Below are positions 1 through 11,885 of a DNA stretch of 64,000 nucleotides, piece by piece. How positions within the stretch are numbered: position 1 is the stretch's first letter; the number at the start of each line of letters is the position of its first letter. The DNA is taken from the NCBI GenBank assembly GCA_023376005.1, contig CM042148.1, positions 76,065,571-76,129,570 on the forward strand, written 5' to 3'. This DNA is from Doryteuthis pealeii (taxonomy: Eukaryota; Mollusca; Cephalopoda; Myopsida; Loliginidae). Below the pieces are notes generated by a model. That model was not told where the DNA came from. It searched no databases and worked only from the letters and a program-made list of their open reading frames with translations. The position numbers and the translations under genes are program-made.

Positions 1-224
1 AATTATTATTCAATTGGAAATTGAATTATTCTCTAAGAGCATTTTAAATGTATTGATTGATTTTAATGCCATGTAAACCTGTCTCTGGTTATTTTATGCC
101 TAGGGTTTAGGGAATCACGTTTATTTTATATCAATATTTGCATTTTTTTTTTTTGCGTAGATGTTTTTGTTTTTTGCACTTCATAACAAATAAAGATAAT
201 TTTTAACAGATCTATTTGACTCAT

Positions 225-380
225 AGATGGGATCCTAACAGGTAGTACCACTGGGTCAGAGTGGAACTGGGAGTAATGGCAGTGAAGGGATACTTCACAT
301 TCTCCAGAGCTGCATAAGTGGCGCCTCACCATCAGATGCATTATACAATCATACCCAGGACACCCACTGGGAGGGGGTTA
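225..380 (-). repeat. SINE-4 core fragment
   Basis: Reverse-strand match to the family seen best at 2265-2810 and 21330-21925. The shared block on its own strand includes ccactctgacc, a gtggtagtacctgttaggat box and cccatctatg. It is truncated, with no tail visible. Confidence 0.65.
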
Positions 381-429
381 TACTGCACTGCTGGTGATGT
401 GGTTTTGCTATATTATGATAATAAAGGAG

Positions 430-592
430 ATTGTTTTGGCTTCTGAGGTGGAGTGCAACACCTACCATCAGCTCCTCACTTTACTGCACAGATCCCTGTG
501 CTACTCATATACTGAGTTGGCGAGGGCAGGTATTGAGCCCAGAACTTTGTTTCCTAGTCAGACGCTCTATCAACAGCTAAACAGGCTGGTCT
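430..592 (-). repeat. SINE-1 (tRNA-like head), partial
   Basis: Reverse complement of the family typified by 25528-25779. It retains the tRNA-like head (ctctatcaacagct, corresponding to the A-box region), the box-B-like part, the gcgtatgagtagcacaggg-like segment and the body up to caatctcct. The 3' part is missing. Confidence 0.65.
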
Positions 593-1380
593 AGTAATAT
601 ATGGATGTCTTAATAAACATAATATAAACTGATACCCCACAGCTTTTTTTATTAATTAAACGTGAAGTTGTATACATTTAACTGTTTTTAGTATCAATAT
701 CACACTAGCTTTCTTCTCACCTGTCTTCTTTTTAGAAGTGGTAACACCTACTCATAAGTTGATTTTCATTTTTCATTTACTATGTATGCTGCTTTGACTG
801 TATTATATAGTATCCAGCTAAATTTCAGTATAGACTTTTGAAATCTCCTATTGCTCACCATTATTAATATTTTTTTCTTTATGATAAACTGTTTATTTTA
901 TTCTATATCGTAAGAGTATTTTTTAAAACAATTAGATTAAGTATTCATGACGTTGACGTTCTCTCTGTCACTTGATTTCAATGTTACTACTATTTGTTTT
1001 CCCCTCTCTCTCATTGAAATGTCTTCTCCTTCCTCCCCATTGTAAAGATGTCTCCAGGATTTCCATTATTTATTTTATTGAAATCCTGTTCCTGAATATT
1101 AGGTTGATATGTGTGTAAAGTTTCATCATGATCAGATCACTGGTGTAGGTGCCAATTGGTTATATGCAGACCGACAGAAATTGCCCCAAAATAGGTTACA
1201 AAAAGTCACCATTTTTTGCAAACCTCACCAAATTTGGAGCTAAGACTCGGCATAACTCCACCAATTTCTGGAATTGGAAGCTCAAATTTTGGGGATTGTC
1301 TAATGTTAACATAGTCTACACCTGTAAAAACACATGCATCACAAGGAGCATCACAATCATTAAAAAAAAAAAATTGCTCT
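593..1380. other. no feature recognised
   Basis: AT-rich sequence. The open frame at 1149-1544 has no recognisable product and runs into a foldback-element arm, so I do not call it a gene. Confidence 0.5.
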
Positions 1381-1385
1381 GCTCA

Positions 1386-1487
1386 GATACACAGGAAACA
1401 CCTACTGGAGGATACAGCAACCAAAATATGATTTTACAAATCACAAAGATGGGACAGCAGTCCGAAAAATCAAAATTATACACATCA
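1386..1487 (-). repeat. foldback family, single arm
   Basis: Matches the right arm of 26308-26587: acacctactggaggatacagc, a spacer, then gatgggacagcagtc and gaaaaatcaaaattat. Only one arm is recognisable. Confidence 0.5.
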
Positions 1488-1951
1488 AACCTCATCTTAA
1501 AAATTCAGAAAAATAATATTAATAATGGTTATGAAAAAAATTAAAACCTGACTGTACATATTTTATATTAATGAATACAAGAGTTTCTATAAAAAGAACT
1601 GAAAAGCTTACAAAGAAAAGTGTAGATGTAATGGTGACATTAAACACTTAACATGTTTGGCATTAAAGATCAGAAGTTTGCCAATCTTTATATTCAAAGG
1701 ATTGTGGGTAACAAGAAAGCTAAGTTGTTTTTTTTATTCACTTACCACAGAAGGTCTAAAAACTAAATGGAATCTTCTCTTTAGTCATGAAGCTTAGATT
1801 TTTGCAGAATGCCAAACGAATAAAGAAAATATTTCTTCCTTATACCTTTTTAATTATGGTTTATTAGTAACAAGATCTTTAGATATTCCACATAGCATTA
1901 AGGAAGAGAAAAATTATTTCAGTTTTAGATAGTAAGTAAAGTTAGCGGGGG
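1488..1951. other. no feature recognised
   Basis: AT-rich, with short A and T runs and a G tract near 1947. Nothing coding or repetitive is recognised. Confidence 0.5.
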
Positions 1952-2180
1952 GGTGGGTGTCTCTAATGTCAGTATCAGCCATACACCGAGGGAGTCTCTC
2001 CTTTTTTTAGTTCTAGACCAAGGAGATTATTTTAATGCCTGAGGTCAAGCGCCACACTTACCATAAGCTCCTAACTTTACCATACAGATCCCTATGTTAC
2101 TCATACACTGAGTTGGCGAGAGCCAGTATCAAACTAGGAACCTTGTGATTCCTAGGCGAACACTCTACCAACTGAGATTT
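1952..2180 (-). repeat. SINE-1 (tRNA-like), near full length
   Basis: Reverse complement of the 25528-25779 element over its whole length: tcggtatcagcc-like 3' end, caaggagat, cagatccct, ctcatacactgagttggcg and the tRNA-like head ctaccaactgag. It is diverged and has no clear target-site duplication. Confidence 0.7.
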
Positions 2181-2264
2181 GTAGGTTTCTATGCATTTGA
2201 CCACAACATTATTGATTCTTTGCTTTAAAACATTTTTTTTGTTCATTCAATTATCTACTCTGTT

Positions 2265-2810
2265 GGCTCGAGCTTTTAGCATACACCGGCTGCAGAGGGG
2301 TAAGAACCTCCCGCCCAATGGGGCCACCTATTGGATATGGTGGCGACCCATGATGCTTAAGCATGGAACCTTGGTTGCTGAGCAGTCCATGACCTGCAAC
2401 ACTACTTTGATCCTTACTTAGGCTAGATGGATGGTTGGAGAACCCCCTCTGGTCAGTTGGCAGGTCATGTCAAGCGCTTGCACCTATATGATTGTCCCAA
2501 CCCTTTCCCTCATATATGTGCTAGAAGGTGGTGACTGAGGGTTTTAGTGTCTTGGGTATGACGTTAAACTCAATCTGATGGTGAAGTTCCAATTCTGGAG
2601 GCCTGGGGAATGTGGAGTACCCCATCATCACCATTACTCCTAGGTCCACTCTGACCCGGAGTGGTAGTACCTGTTAGGATCCCATCTATGGTTAAATAGA
2701 AAAAGATGAGTTTAAAAGAAATGTTTTTAAAAATTGAGTACCTGTCAAGAATGAATAAAACAAAAGCATCTTAGCATAAAATGACCCAACAAGGTTGACA
2801 TGCCATAAAA
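2265..2810 (+). repeat. SINE-4, long form with shared 3' tail
   Basis: Closely parallels 21330-21925: ctgcagaggggtaagaa, ggggccacctattgg, catgatgcttaag, tggttggagaaccccctct, a central gatggtgaagttcc block and ccactctgacccggagtgg. It ends in the family tail (aatgacccaacaaggttgacatgcc) and a ccaaccaaccaa stretch. A tRNA-like head is not obvious. No protein is expected. Confidence 0.7.
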
Positions 2811-3044
2811 TCCAACCAACCAATCAAACATCATACAATTATTTGCTTTTAGATTTTGTAATTCTTTCTGGTAGTAAAAACAGTATAAACTTGTCGCTAA
2901 ATTCAGTTTGTGACAAGTGAACCCAGTGAATAGTTTAGCTTCATTTAATGTATCTGGGGATCAGCTTCTAAACTACTGGGTTTTAACCTGTTGAATCTTT
3001 AATTTCCTGGCCTTCAGATATTCTGTACCTGAGCTCTTGAAATT

Positions 3045-3240
3045 CATTACAAAAAAAAAAAAAAAAAAAAAAAAGGGAGGAGCACAAAACACAAACTTCA
3101 CTCCTGGGTACATCTTCATTTAAAGCTATCTGATTATTCAGACTGTGAATGGTCACTATATTAAACCTTTTATTATGAATATCTGATGTGCCATGTTCAT
3201 TTCCCATGACAATAACCATTACACCACAAGAGCTTCCTTA
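3045..3240 (-). repeat. SINE-2 head fragment with poly(A) tract
   Basis: An A run at about 3050-3074 is followed, at 3185-3235, by the reverse complement of a tRNA-like head (gtggtgtaatggttattgtc on the minus strand) as seen at 38921. The middle is diverged. Confidence 0.4.
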
Positions 3241-3735
3241 TAAGTCTTTTAACAATTTACTTTATAAAGGTTGCTTGACTGTCTACCTCAAGTAATTACA
3301 CCCAGCATGTGCCCTGGCATATATAAGTTATAACCCAATCTTAGCAAAACATCATAAGCTGCTTGAATGAAACCTACCCTCATTGTTGTTATTTTGCATG
3401 CTATTAAATATACAGCCTTGCACATTATTTGAAATACTGCAGTAATTATATGATTGTAAAGAGGTTCATGAGGCAGTTTCTGATCGTGTTAATTTACTCT
3501 GACAATCTTAGTAATTAATTAATGTATAATAGGTGTATAATGAAGATAAGGATCCCTAAAGCAAAATTTTGAGAATTTTCATTTTTCTTAAGTCTTTAAT
3601 TATCAAAGATATATTAAACTAATTGTTAGCTCTTTTCATAAACATTAAATTGCTTAAACTTCAAATTTCAAACAATTGTTTATTTTTTTAGAAAATGGAT
3701 ATGATACTAAAATTCTCATTTTGTGTATGTAAGTG
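3241..3735. other. no feature recognised
   Basis: AT-rich DNA without recognised genes or repeats. Confidence 0.5.
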
Positions 3736-3737
3736 TG

Positions 3738-3810
3738 GTATATATATATGTATGTGTGTAAATATATATATATATATATATATTACATACACACACACAC
3801 ACACACACCA
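3738..3810. repeat. TA/CA compound microsatellite
   Basis: Runs of TA followed by tattacata and about 14 CA units. It abuts a SINE-2 tail, a common site for such tracts. Confidence 0.9.
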
Positions 3811-3905
3811 ACTCCTCCACACGAGTAGGATGTGATACAAGGTCAATTACTTAAGTTGAGTTTAACAGGTTTGAATTTGGTACTCTTCGTGGAGTTCCGT
3901 CCCTA
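3811..3905 (-). repeat. SINE-2 3' part
   Basis: On the minus strand it carries the 3' portion of SINE-2: gtttgaatttgg context, aactcaacttaagtaattg-like segment, cacatcctactcgtg and ggaggagttgg. It ends directly at the CA/TA microsatellite, as the 39202 copy ends in a TA run. Confidence 0.6.
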
Positions 3906-4134
3906 CCTCCTGCCTCAAAAACCGCTAGCTAGTGGCTGCTGAAAAAAAACACCAACTACGATTGAAGTCCTTAGCCGAAGCAGTGTCACTTGAAAAAAAA
4001 AAAGAAAAAAAAAAGAGAACTTAATTAGGATAGCATTGGCACAATCAATAACGCTTAGTAACTGTCAGTTTCTCACCTATGTAATCATCAGACCAATTCA
4101 CTAAGCATTGTTGACTCTGTCTACACTATCCTAA

Positions 4135-4148
4135 TGTATATGTATGTA

Positions 4149-4192
<44 letters not shown>
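4135..4192. repeat. TG/TA microsatellite
   Basis: TATG and TG units followed by about 15 TA units. Confidence 0.9.
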
Positions 4193-4194
<2 letters not shown>

Positions 4195-5250
4195 CAACAA
4201 AGACTGCATGTCATAGCAAGATAAAATACTTTTTAGAGAATTTAAAAAAAACAAACTTGAAATGATAATTTGTGTTGGTCTTGATTTACACTGAAAATCC
4301 TTTTTTAATAATCCAAATTCTCAATATAATGTAGATAATTAGGAAATACTAATTTTTCAGTCCTTTTTAAATAAAAGCATTAGTATTCACATGAACTGCT
4401 GTTACCGTAGGAACCCAACTTTAAAAAAAAAATTTTTTTTTAAATCAAAGTATTATATATTCTAATATGTAAAGGGTACTCTGAATGTCTTGTCACGCCC
4501 TATAATTTTAATTGAAATTCGATAAAATAATTTAATTTTTAAAGTTTTTTTATTTTTATTTTATTTATTTATTTTTTTTAAAGAGGTGAAATAATTGCAT
4601 AACTTTATATTATCAAAACAAAATATAATTTAAACAATATGTAGGTTTCACAGGACTTTTGGATCACTGAAAGTATCTTAAATTTTGAGGAAATTGAAAC
4701 CTTGTCAGTGTAAATATAATAAAAGGTTTCATTCATCCTTTTACTGAATTGTCAAATTTTCTGTTTGATCCAATCTTGCATTGAATTGTCTATATTATGG
4801 AACGTTCACTGTAGCTATGTAATAGAATATTGATATCAATTGATAACATAATTTTAGGTCCTTCTCAAGGTAGAGAAAAATGTTCTTTTGGATATATATA
4901 ATCTTGTCTAAGATAATAAGTTGATATTTCTATTGAACTGATCCCCCCACCATTTGTTCATCCATTTGTAACTTTCAGTTGTATTAGAGTGTATCTGTGC
5001 ACCTTGGTTAGCATCAAAGTGTTGGTTTCTATGTATGCTTAGGATAAATATATAAGTATATGTATAAGAAAAATTCTGTATGTCTGTATAATGACTATGC
5101 ACACATCCTTTTATAAAAGAAAATTGGAGTCCAGAAAAAACTAAAGTTCAATAAAATCCACACCCTTTTTATCTGAAAGTGGGTTAAAAAAACTTTTAAT
5201 CCTTAGAGATAAAATAAAAAAAAAATGATAGGGGTATAAGTCAATGATAT
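4193..5250. other. no feature recognised
   Basis: Strongly AT-rich with A/T homopolymers (4420-4445, 4540-4580). No open frame with recognisable protein. Confidence 0.5.
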
Positions 5251-5251
5251 T

Positions 5252-5720
5252 GTTACATCCCGAAAAGTAGGATATACAAAATTGATAATAAAAACAGTGA
5301 AATATGTTTAACAATAACAATATCTGTTTTATTTATTCTCACTGACAGGGAATACAGTCAGATGGTTTTGGATAGAGTGTTCGTCACATGGGCACTGTGT
5401 GTATGATACATATGCTCACATATCAGGCCGGTCCTTGGGTTATCGTGTGTGTTCACACATGGGGCCAGTTCCTTGTTTGTTGACTCTCTGTTAATGAGTC
5501 CTTATTTAACACAGGCTAGAATCATTTTCTACCCTAAAAGTGACTCAATTAGCCCAACTGTGCTAATGCACGTGTCACTAGTTCAAGCGTGCTGACGCAT
5601 GTCTGTACTGTCCAAAGTCAAAGTAACATGGCAGAATTCCAATATCCGGGTTCCTGTCAGTCCCCTAATGATGAAAGGGGAGCAACTCTTTAGCAACTCG
5701 TTAGGTTACCTAACAGATAT
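5252..5720. repeat. unclassified repeat-like block, possible LTR
   Basis: GC content rises above the neighbours. The block starts tgttacatcccgaaaag, which looks like an LTR terminus, and holds two similar phrases (cacatgggcactgtgtg and cacacatggggccag). I could not find a second LTR or a primer-binding site. Family unknown. Confidence 0.25.
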
Positions 5721-5729
5721 ATAAAAAAT

Positions 5730-6125
5730 AATAAAAAATAATAAAGGGTAAAACATAATAAATAGCAAATAAAAGAAAAAATACAAACAAGAATAATGAT
5801 CGAAATAAACAACTTAAAAACAAGAATCTTAAGAATAAAAGATAAAACAAATATACAGAAAGAGAATTTTTATTTATCTATATTGTGACACAATGGTTAA
5901 GTGAAAATACGGTCGGAGAAAAAAAAGAAGTAAATAGAATGTTTAGATCCATGCGATCAGTCAGATAAGTTCAAGAGAGTCATAAAAGATGTACAGCCAC
6001 CATGAAGTGAAGCTAGTTAGAGATATATCTTTAGGTGGCTAGTTTTAAGAGAAAATGGTCTATGAATAAGTAAATGGTTTGAAAATTGGGGACACTGAGA
6101 TTGATAAAAAAAAAAAAGTAATGGC
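5730..6125. other. A-rich stretch, nothing recognised
   Basis: Repeated aataaaaaataataaa phrases at 5725-5760, then AT-rich sequence without features. Confidence 0.5.
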
Positions 6126-6129
6126 TATA

Positions 6130-6590
6130 ATTTTAGGAGAAATTGCAGACATGATGTCTGAGAAGAAAAGTTAGTACCCATTTCTGGGTGGTCGAATCCA
6201 TGGGAGTGAGTAGGGGTGGAATCTGCATATATTCGTCCGGCTCAAGCTCCTTCCGCAGTTTCAGACCAGCCATTAGAGTGAGTGTCATCCCAGTAGCAGT
6301 AGATAGAAAATAGGCAGGGACCCACATCAGTGAAACCATCAATCAACTTTCTTGCCAGCTGACAACATAGACTTAAGTGTCTTCTGCTCCACCACAAACT
6401 GCACAAAGTTTCAACCTTCCTCCTCCATTAGTGTCCTGTTATCAAACTTTGTTTTGTGTTTTTATCCTTGTGAACCTGTCATCGACATTGTGCAACAAAG
6501 GTGCATGAGTGCAGACAGTGGTATTCTCACAATATATAGATATAGAAGAAGTTTATCTTTAACTTTTTAGATCCCGGACACCGCTGGATA
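6130..6590. other. unclassified block of higher GC
   Basis: Base composition is more balanced than the surroundings. The reverse strand has a 69-codon open frame (6133-6342) and the forward strand a 72-codon one (6352-6570); neither resembles a family I know. It could be a decayed retroelement or unannotated repeat. Confidence 0.3.
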
Positions 6591-7137
6591 GCTCTGCAAG
6601 TATATTATGAAATATGATAAAAATTAATCAATTGAATATTTGTCATTTTTATCTCTTTATATTGGAGAAAGTATTAAATTCCATACTCTTAAAAGTTACT
6701 GTTTTCTATGTGTACTAATAGTGCACTTTGCTTCTCAGTGGAAGTGTCAATCTTTGTGAATAATCAATTATGCTGCTGTATAATATATCTCTGCCGGAAA
6801 TTAAAATTGCAACATTCTGAAGCATAATGATGATTTTGAGTTGCATATAATGTGCAGAGTATCTGAGTACCATTGATAATACCCTTTTATTTTAAACCTG
6901 TGGATGTAATGACCAGTATATGTGATCATTTACATTAGTAATCTGGAGTTAATTGAAATATAAGTCAGTGTTGCTATTTTATTTGTTGTCAAGTTTTATA
7001 CACACACTAGAACAACCATTGGGTATCTGATGGTAACAACAGTCCTTGGTGATATTAATTCTTCTATTTAGAAAAGAGGGAAAGATTTTAAATAGCTTTT
7101 TATAGTTAGAATACTTCAATCCTGAAATTTTTAAATT

Positions 7138-7193
7138 TTAATCACCCAAATTTTCAATATAACATAACTTTGTTATTGAAAATTTGGGTGATT
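7138..7193. repeat. short palindrome
   Basis: taatcacccaaattttcaat and its reverse complement (attgaaaatttgggtgatta) flank a spacer of about 16 bases, giving a perfect 20-bp stem. Confidence 0.8.
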
Positions 7194-7240
7194 AAGAAAA
7201 ACAAAGGAAAAAAAAAATAATGCAGGGATTAGTTATAATA

Positions 7241-7602
7241 TGAACATACAACTCCGACACGTTTGTGGAACAAAACATTTAATATGGTACACAGCACAGA
7301 AATAAGACAAGATACAATAACAATAAAATACATGTACAACAAGAGTAGAGATAAAAGGACTTGAGGGTCCGTACATACAAAATCACTTACTAGTGATGTA
7401 TGGGGGGGGCGAAGCCTCCAGGAGAGTTGCATAGTGTTGGAGGCCAAGCCCCCACCAAGTAGAAGGGTGTGACAATGTCTCTAACCCATGTGCTTGTACG
7501 AGAAGATGTAGCAAAAGAGAAAGAAGCGTTTGAACCAGGCACTTAAATACTATAGCCCCTGGTGAGAACAAGCGACAATCCAGCGGGAAGATAATCCCAA
7601 CA
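7241..7602 (-). mobile_element. possible solo LTR
   Basis: The 362-bp block runs from TGAACATACAACTCC to ATAATCCCAACA, so it has TG...CA ends in both orientations. ATAAT occurs at 7235-7239, one base off the left end, and at 7603-7607 on the right, so the target-site duplication is imperfect. On the minus strand a TATTTAAG box lies upstream of a region ending in an ATTAAA-like signal, the usual LTR order. No second LTR or retroviral-type coding region is seen. Confidence 0.35.
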
Positions 7603-7709
7603 ATAATTAGAAAAAAATCAGTGTGAATGCTGACCCTACAGAATTATACTGGAAATTGCATTTTAAGTATTGCTATGATGTGCCATTTCTGCTGGGTTAT
7701 GGCAACATA

Positions 7710-7715
7710 CATATT

Positions 7716-7751
<36 letters not shown>

Positions 7752-7756
7752 AAAGA
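7710..7756. repeat. GA microsatellite
   Basis: About 20 GA units with interruptions. Confidence 0.9.
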
Positions 7757-8394
7757 TAAGAATAAAATATAGAAAAAAATAAGCGAAAAAGAAAAGTAAA
7801 AAAGAGAGGAAGAAACAAGTGAAAAGAGAGTGATTGATTTTGTAATTGATTATTATTCACCTAATTTTGAACAGCTGATATATTTAAGATATTTGTTTTC
7901 TTTGATTCTTTTTATGTTTTGATGTTTGGTTATGTCAAAATCTATCCATTGATGAAGAAAAAAAATCAGTGATATTTCCCTGACCTCCCACCAGACTAGG
8001 ATGTGACAAGGTCTTTTTAATGTGGGAAGCCACACACAAACCTAAGCTCGTGTGATGGCTAGTGCAAATAATGTGTGGTTCTTATCAGCATTCCCCTTTT
8101 GGGGCACCTCAGGCACTAGGCAATAAACCCAGCCCTGCCCTTTTAAATCAAGGGGGCAGATGTTACCTGGGAGGACAGCCCCCTAGGAACATGTGGTTAA
8201 TTTTCTCAAAATGTGCTTTCTAGAGGTTGAAGCCTCCTAACCAAAAACATAAGATGAGGACTTAAAATGATGTCAATCATTAAAGAAATAATTTTAGATA
8301 TTGTAAGCAATCATTTTTTCCTCTATTTAATGGTAATCACTTCTAATTTACCATTTCCTTTGTAACTGGTGTCAGGAAGGATGTCCAGCTGTAA

Positions 8395-8488
8395 AATCAT
8401 AAACTTGCTGTTGCTGGAGTTTTTCTGATATGAAATGTGCTCTAATTCCCCACTTGGATTTATAGACTAGCCAAGGTCATGTGATTGA
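8395..8488. repeat. direct repeat, copy a
   Basis: Shares about 85 bases with 9530-9617: ggagtttttctgatatgaaa, gtgctctaattccccac and tggatttatagactagccaa. The family is unknown; the two copies lie 1.1 kb apart. Confidence 0.75.
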
Positions 8489-9149
8489 TTTTGAGTAAAA
8501 ATCCCTTTTGAAAGTTTCACTGGTACAAAACCAAAACTTAAGTAATATACAGTTTATGGTAAGACTAGTTTTAAACAAAGTCCAACCTTTTCCATAAATC
8601 GCAAAAGAGGAGAGGCAAAATTCAAATAAACATTGAAAATAAGAATGTGCTGGCGATGGTCCATGCAAATGAAAATATACTAAATTAACCTTAAAAGAAA
8701 AACAGTTGAAAATGACACTTTAAAATTAAAAGTGATAAAATATCATTAAAGATTATGTAGATCCACAAACGGTTTTTTGAGAAAAAGATAAATAATAAAA
8801 GAATTGTGTATGAAAAATAAAAAGAAGAATTGTGTATAAAAGCACACTTGATTGAACAGAACTTAAGCATTAAAATGGGCTCAATATTTTTTGGAGTATA
8901 TTGAATCACGAAAGATATTGTGGATCTGTTTTAAAAAGCCAGTGAGTGGAATAAAAAGAATACTTTTAAATAGGGTACACAATTTAGAATATATAATAAT
9001 TTCACCTCGTCGGTTTGGGCCGTAGAATATGCCGACTGTCTTCGAGGCAAAACGGATGTCTTGGGCAAGACATTAAAGTAGTCCAATTAAAATTACTAAA
9101 CCCACTAACTTATATTGTATTTGTTCTAATTTTATCTAGTATTAATTTA

Positions 9150-9480
9150 AAAAAAATAAAGAATAAAAAAAAAATAAAGAAAAAAAAATGATGGAAAAAA
9201 AATAAAGAATAAAAAATAAATAAAAAATTTTAAAAAATGAATAAAAAAATGATGGAAAAAAAGTAAAGAATTAAAAAAAATAAAGAATAAAAAAATAAAA
9301 AAAATTTTAAAAAATAAATAAAAAAGATGATGGAAAAAAAAGGAAAAAAGGGACAATACTAATAATAAATTAAAAATAACAAAATAATAACAATAATGAT
9401 AATACTAGTGGGGCTAAAATATAATATCAATTATAATATAAAATTAAAAAAATACATAAAATAAAACAAAGAAATAAAGA
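9150..9480. repeat. A-rich tandem-like tract
   Basis: Repeated phrases of aataaagaataaaa and gatgatggaaaaaaa with a period near 70-80 bases. Open frames across it are low-complexity artefacts. Confidence 0.8.
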
Positions 9481-9529
9481 AATTTGATTTAATATTTCTT
9501 GATGGAAAAGCTTACCTTATATCAAAATG

Positions 9530-9617
9530 GGGTGTGTGTTGGAGTTCTTCTGATATAAGATGTGCTCGAATTCCCCACCTGGATTTATAGACTAGCCAAG
9601 GTCATGTGATTGACTCC
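9530..9617. repeat. direct repeat, copy b
   Basis: Second copy of the 8395-8488 block, differing by a few bases. Confidence 0.75.
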
Positions 9618-9723
9618 TTGGCCAATCACTAAACATACTGTGTGGCTGATAGAATACTTAACACCCCACCACCACCACTGGCCATAATTACAAATGTGCT
9701 CACTGAAGACACATTGGATTACC

Positions 9724-9862
9724 GGACCTTTACCAATACTCGGGAAGGACTTATACGATTACCAGAGTAACCAAAGGATTCATTATCGAAGGACTCTTTA
9801 CCAAGAACTGAGAACTCTTTACCAGAGGAACCAAAGGATTCATTATTGAGGGACTCTTTATC
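9724..9862. repeat. two-unit tandem repeat
   Basis: The phrase aaccaaaggattcattat, followed by gaaggactctttaccaag or gagggactctttatcaag, occurs twice about 66 bases apart. The reverse frame 9719-9904 is a by-product. Confidence 0.7.
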
Positions 9863-9989
9863 AAGAGTCAATTCCAAGGGATAAGCGCTCTGCTTTAAGG
9901 CCAAAGGATGGCCCTTAAAAACATAACAGTTGTATTTCAGGTACCATAATTATTCATGAATAATATGCATCCCTAAATTAAGGTTATGA

Positions 9990-10171
9990 AATTCTGTGGG
10001 GAGGGATGCAACTTTCATCTGTGCTTTCAAATCCCATGGAGTGAAGCAATGCACAGTGTGTCAGTGCACCGACTACCATAGAACTATAAAACCACAGTGG
10101 GTATTTCCACTGCTTGAACTGCTTTGGCCGTGTGATATATGCGCTCTAAACTAATATGTATCAAAATATTG
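9990..10171 (+). mobile_element. 3' fragment related to the 725-bp TIR element
   Basis: The stretch gtgaagcaatgcacagtgtg, gcaccgactaccat and the tgtgatatatg to caaaatattgc segment parallel the last 160 bases of 13392-14116. The terminal TIR bases are replaced by a TA microsatellite (10172-10195). Confidence 0.55.
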
Positions 10172-10199
10172 CTATATATATATATATATATATATGACA

Positions 10200-10689
10200 A
10201 GAGTGACCCATTGAGCTTGGGGAGGGGAAAAGGGAGTTCGTAAAGCGAATTAAATTTAAAAAAAATAAAAATACATCCAATGAATTTAAAAAGAAACATC
10301 AAAATCATTTTGTAAGATTTCTAAGAGAGACCTAATTTGACGTAATTGAAATGGACCTGTTTCGGGCTCGCTGCTGCTGAAACCTAATATACAAATAAAG
10401 TTAAATGTCCCTTTCACACAATCTCTCTTTTTGCACACACGAGAAACTAACATATATAAGGAGGAGGTAATCATATATAGACGGGGTGAAAGTGAGAGGC
10501 AGAATGTGAAGTAAGAAATGGGTCAGTTTTTGACTTAATTACAAATTACGACTAATTAGAACCAATAAAAATATAATTTTTTTCAAACATAATTCAATCC
10601 TAAAATCAAGGAATATTTTTGTATGAATTTTGTTTCATTAAACTAAACAGTAAAAAAGCCTTTAACAAACAATCATTGATCCACTCAGC

Positions 10690-10697
<8 letters not shown>
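10200..10697. other. no feature recognised
   Basis: AT-rich, no gene or known repeat. A TA run follows at 10698-10722. Confidence 0.5.
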
Positions 10698-10720
<23 letters not shown>

Positions 10721-10789
10721 AATAGAAAGTAAGAAATAGAATAAGGGATGGGTTTATAGGTTTGATTTTAAGACTTCTGTGAACCAGTG

Positions 10790-10880
10790 ACTCTTCATAG
10801 CTCAGTTGGTTGAGTAGCTGGGGTGTTAAATAAAACTTTCTTGGTGCAAAGCAGGAGGTGAATTTGAGTTTCACCAAGAG
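10790..10880 (+). repeat. tRNA-like SINE fragment (another family)
   Basis: catagctcagttggttgagt resembles a tRNA A-box region, and gtgaatttgagtttcacc a box-B arm. Similar sequence is at 34305-34370 and in copy 3 at 53487-53550. It lies about 95 bases upstream of the first LOTUS exon. Confidence 0.4.
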
Positions 10881-10974
10881 TTTATTATTATTATATTAAA
10901 ATATTCCCCCAATTTTTCAAACATTTGAATCCCATCTATTATTTTGATTGTAATAATTTATTTTTTTATTGCAG

Positions 10975-11080
10975 AGGAATACAGAAACTTAACAGGTGAA
11001 GAAATTCTCTATAGAAAATTCGGCTACAAGACTTTGGAAGACTTCATGAAAGACATTCCAGACACAGTGGAACGAATTCA
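10975..11080 (+). CDS. TDRD7: TDRD7/TDRD5-like LOTUS-domain exon (first half of domain)
   Basis: Internal exon of a Tudor-domain-containing protein 7/5-like gene. It is preceded by a T-rich tract ending ttgcag and followed by gtaagt. Read from its third base it encodes EYRNLTGEE, then KFGYKTLEDF, then IPDTVERI. This is the helix-rich core of a LOTUS (OST-HTH) domain; the EYR-LTG and FG-(F/Y)-TLE-(F/Y) signatures resemble the first LOTUS domain of TDRD7 most. In the family, LOTUS domains bind Vasa-type helicases or RNA in germ granules and support piRNA and transposon control. The exon starts with 2 nt completing a codon from an upstream exon that I could not find, so the N-terminal part of the domain and the start codon are missing here. 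It ends after 2 nt of a codon (CA), which exon 17075-17183 completes. TDRD5 is the main alternative assignment. Confidence 0.85.
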
Positions 11081-11202
11081 GTAAGTTTTGAGATTCTTTA
11101 TTTTAATTATTTAATAAAAAGACAAAAGATATAAAGAATGTCTACTTAAAGAAATGTATAGAGTTTGGTTCTTTTACATTTCAGAAGGAAATGAGTTCTA
11201 TA

Positions 11203-11483
11203 TATTTACCAACCTTTCTGCATGAGCAGGATGTGACACAAGGTCAATTTCTTAAGCGGAGTTTAACAAGTTTGAATTCAGATTTTTTTTTCTCCTAGAC
11301 TGGTTACCTAACCATAATTAAAAAGCCCAGTCTGCCTTACTATTTACCCATTGCTGGAAGGAGAGTAGTTGGATGCAACAAGAGTATGAGCACTGTGAAA
11401 TGTAAACAGCCTCATCCAGGATTTGAACTCTGGTCGATGAGTCCATTTCCTATGACTAACCATTACACCATGCTCCTTCAATA
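11203..11483 (-). repeat. SINE-2 (tRNA-like), near full length
   Basis: Reverse complement of 38921-39202: the 3' part ctcctagactggtt, cccagtctgcc and catttacccattgctggaag, then the tRNA-like head ccaggatttgaactc and aaccattacaccatg. It sits in intron 1 just after the first exon. Confidence 0.75.
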
Positions 11484-11689
11484 TGAGTTCTCATATAGAC
11501 CCACTGAAACCTTCTAAAACTTTTCTATCATGTGGATTTATTTTTAAGTAAATAATTATCATTTGTGACTGGTGTAAATCTTAAAATTCAACATATTATA
11601 AAATAGATTGTTTAGAAAAAAGAAATAAGTTGAAAAGTTTTTTTTTTAATGTCTGTCTCAGTCTCAATTTGTCAGTCGGTATTTAGCCA

Positions 11690-11885
11690 ACCCATTTACC
11701 ACAGGTAAGATGTGACATAAGGTCACAAATATGAGACATCCAGCAAGGATCGATTTTCTCTATTCAGTAGTAATGGATCTGTGAGACTAGCTTGCCAACC
11801 ATTATCCCATGATGGGATGCCCAGTCTCACAGTAAAACTAACAATGATATTTTTACCCATTGCAGATGGGTACTTCCACTAGTGT
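11690..11885 (-). repeat. diverged SINE-2 3' body
   Basis: aagatgtgacataaggtcac, atgatgggatgcccagtct and tacccattgcagatgggta correspond to the SINE-2 body on the minus strand, with many changes. Confidence 0.4.
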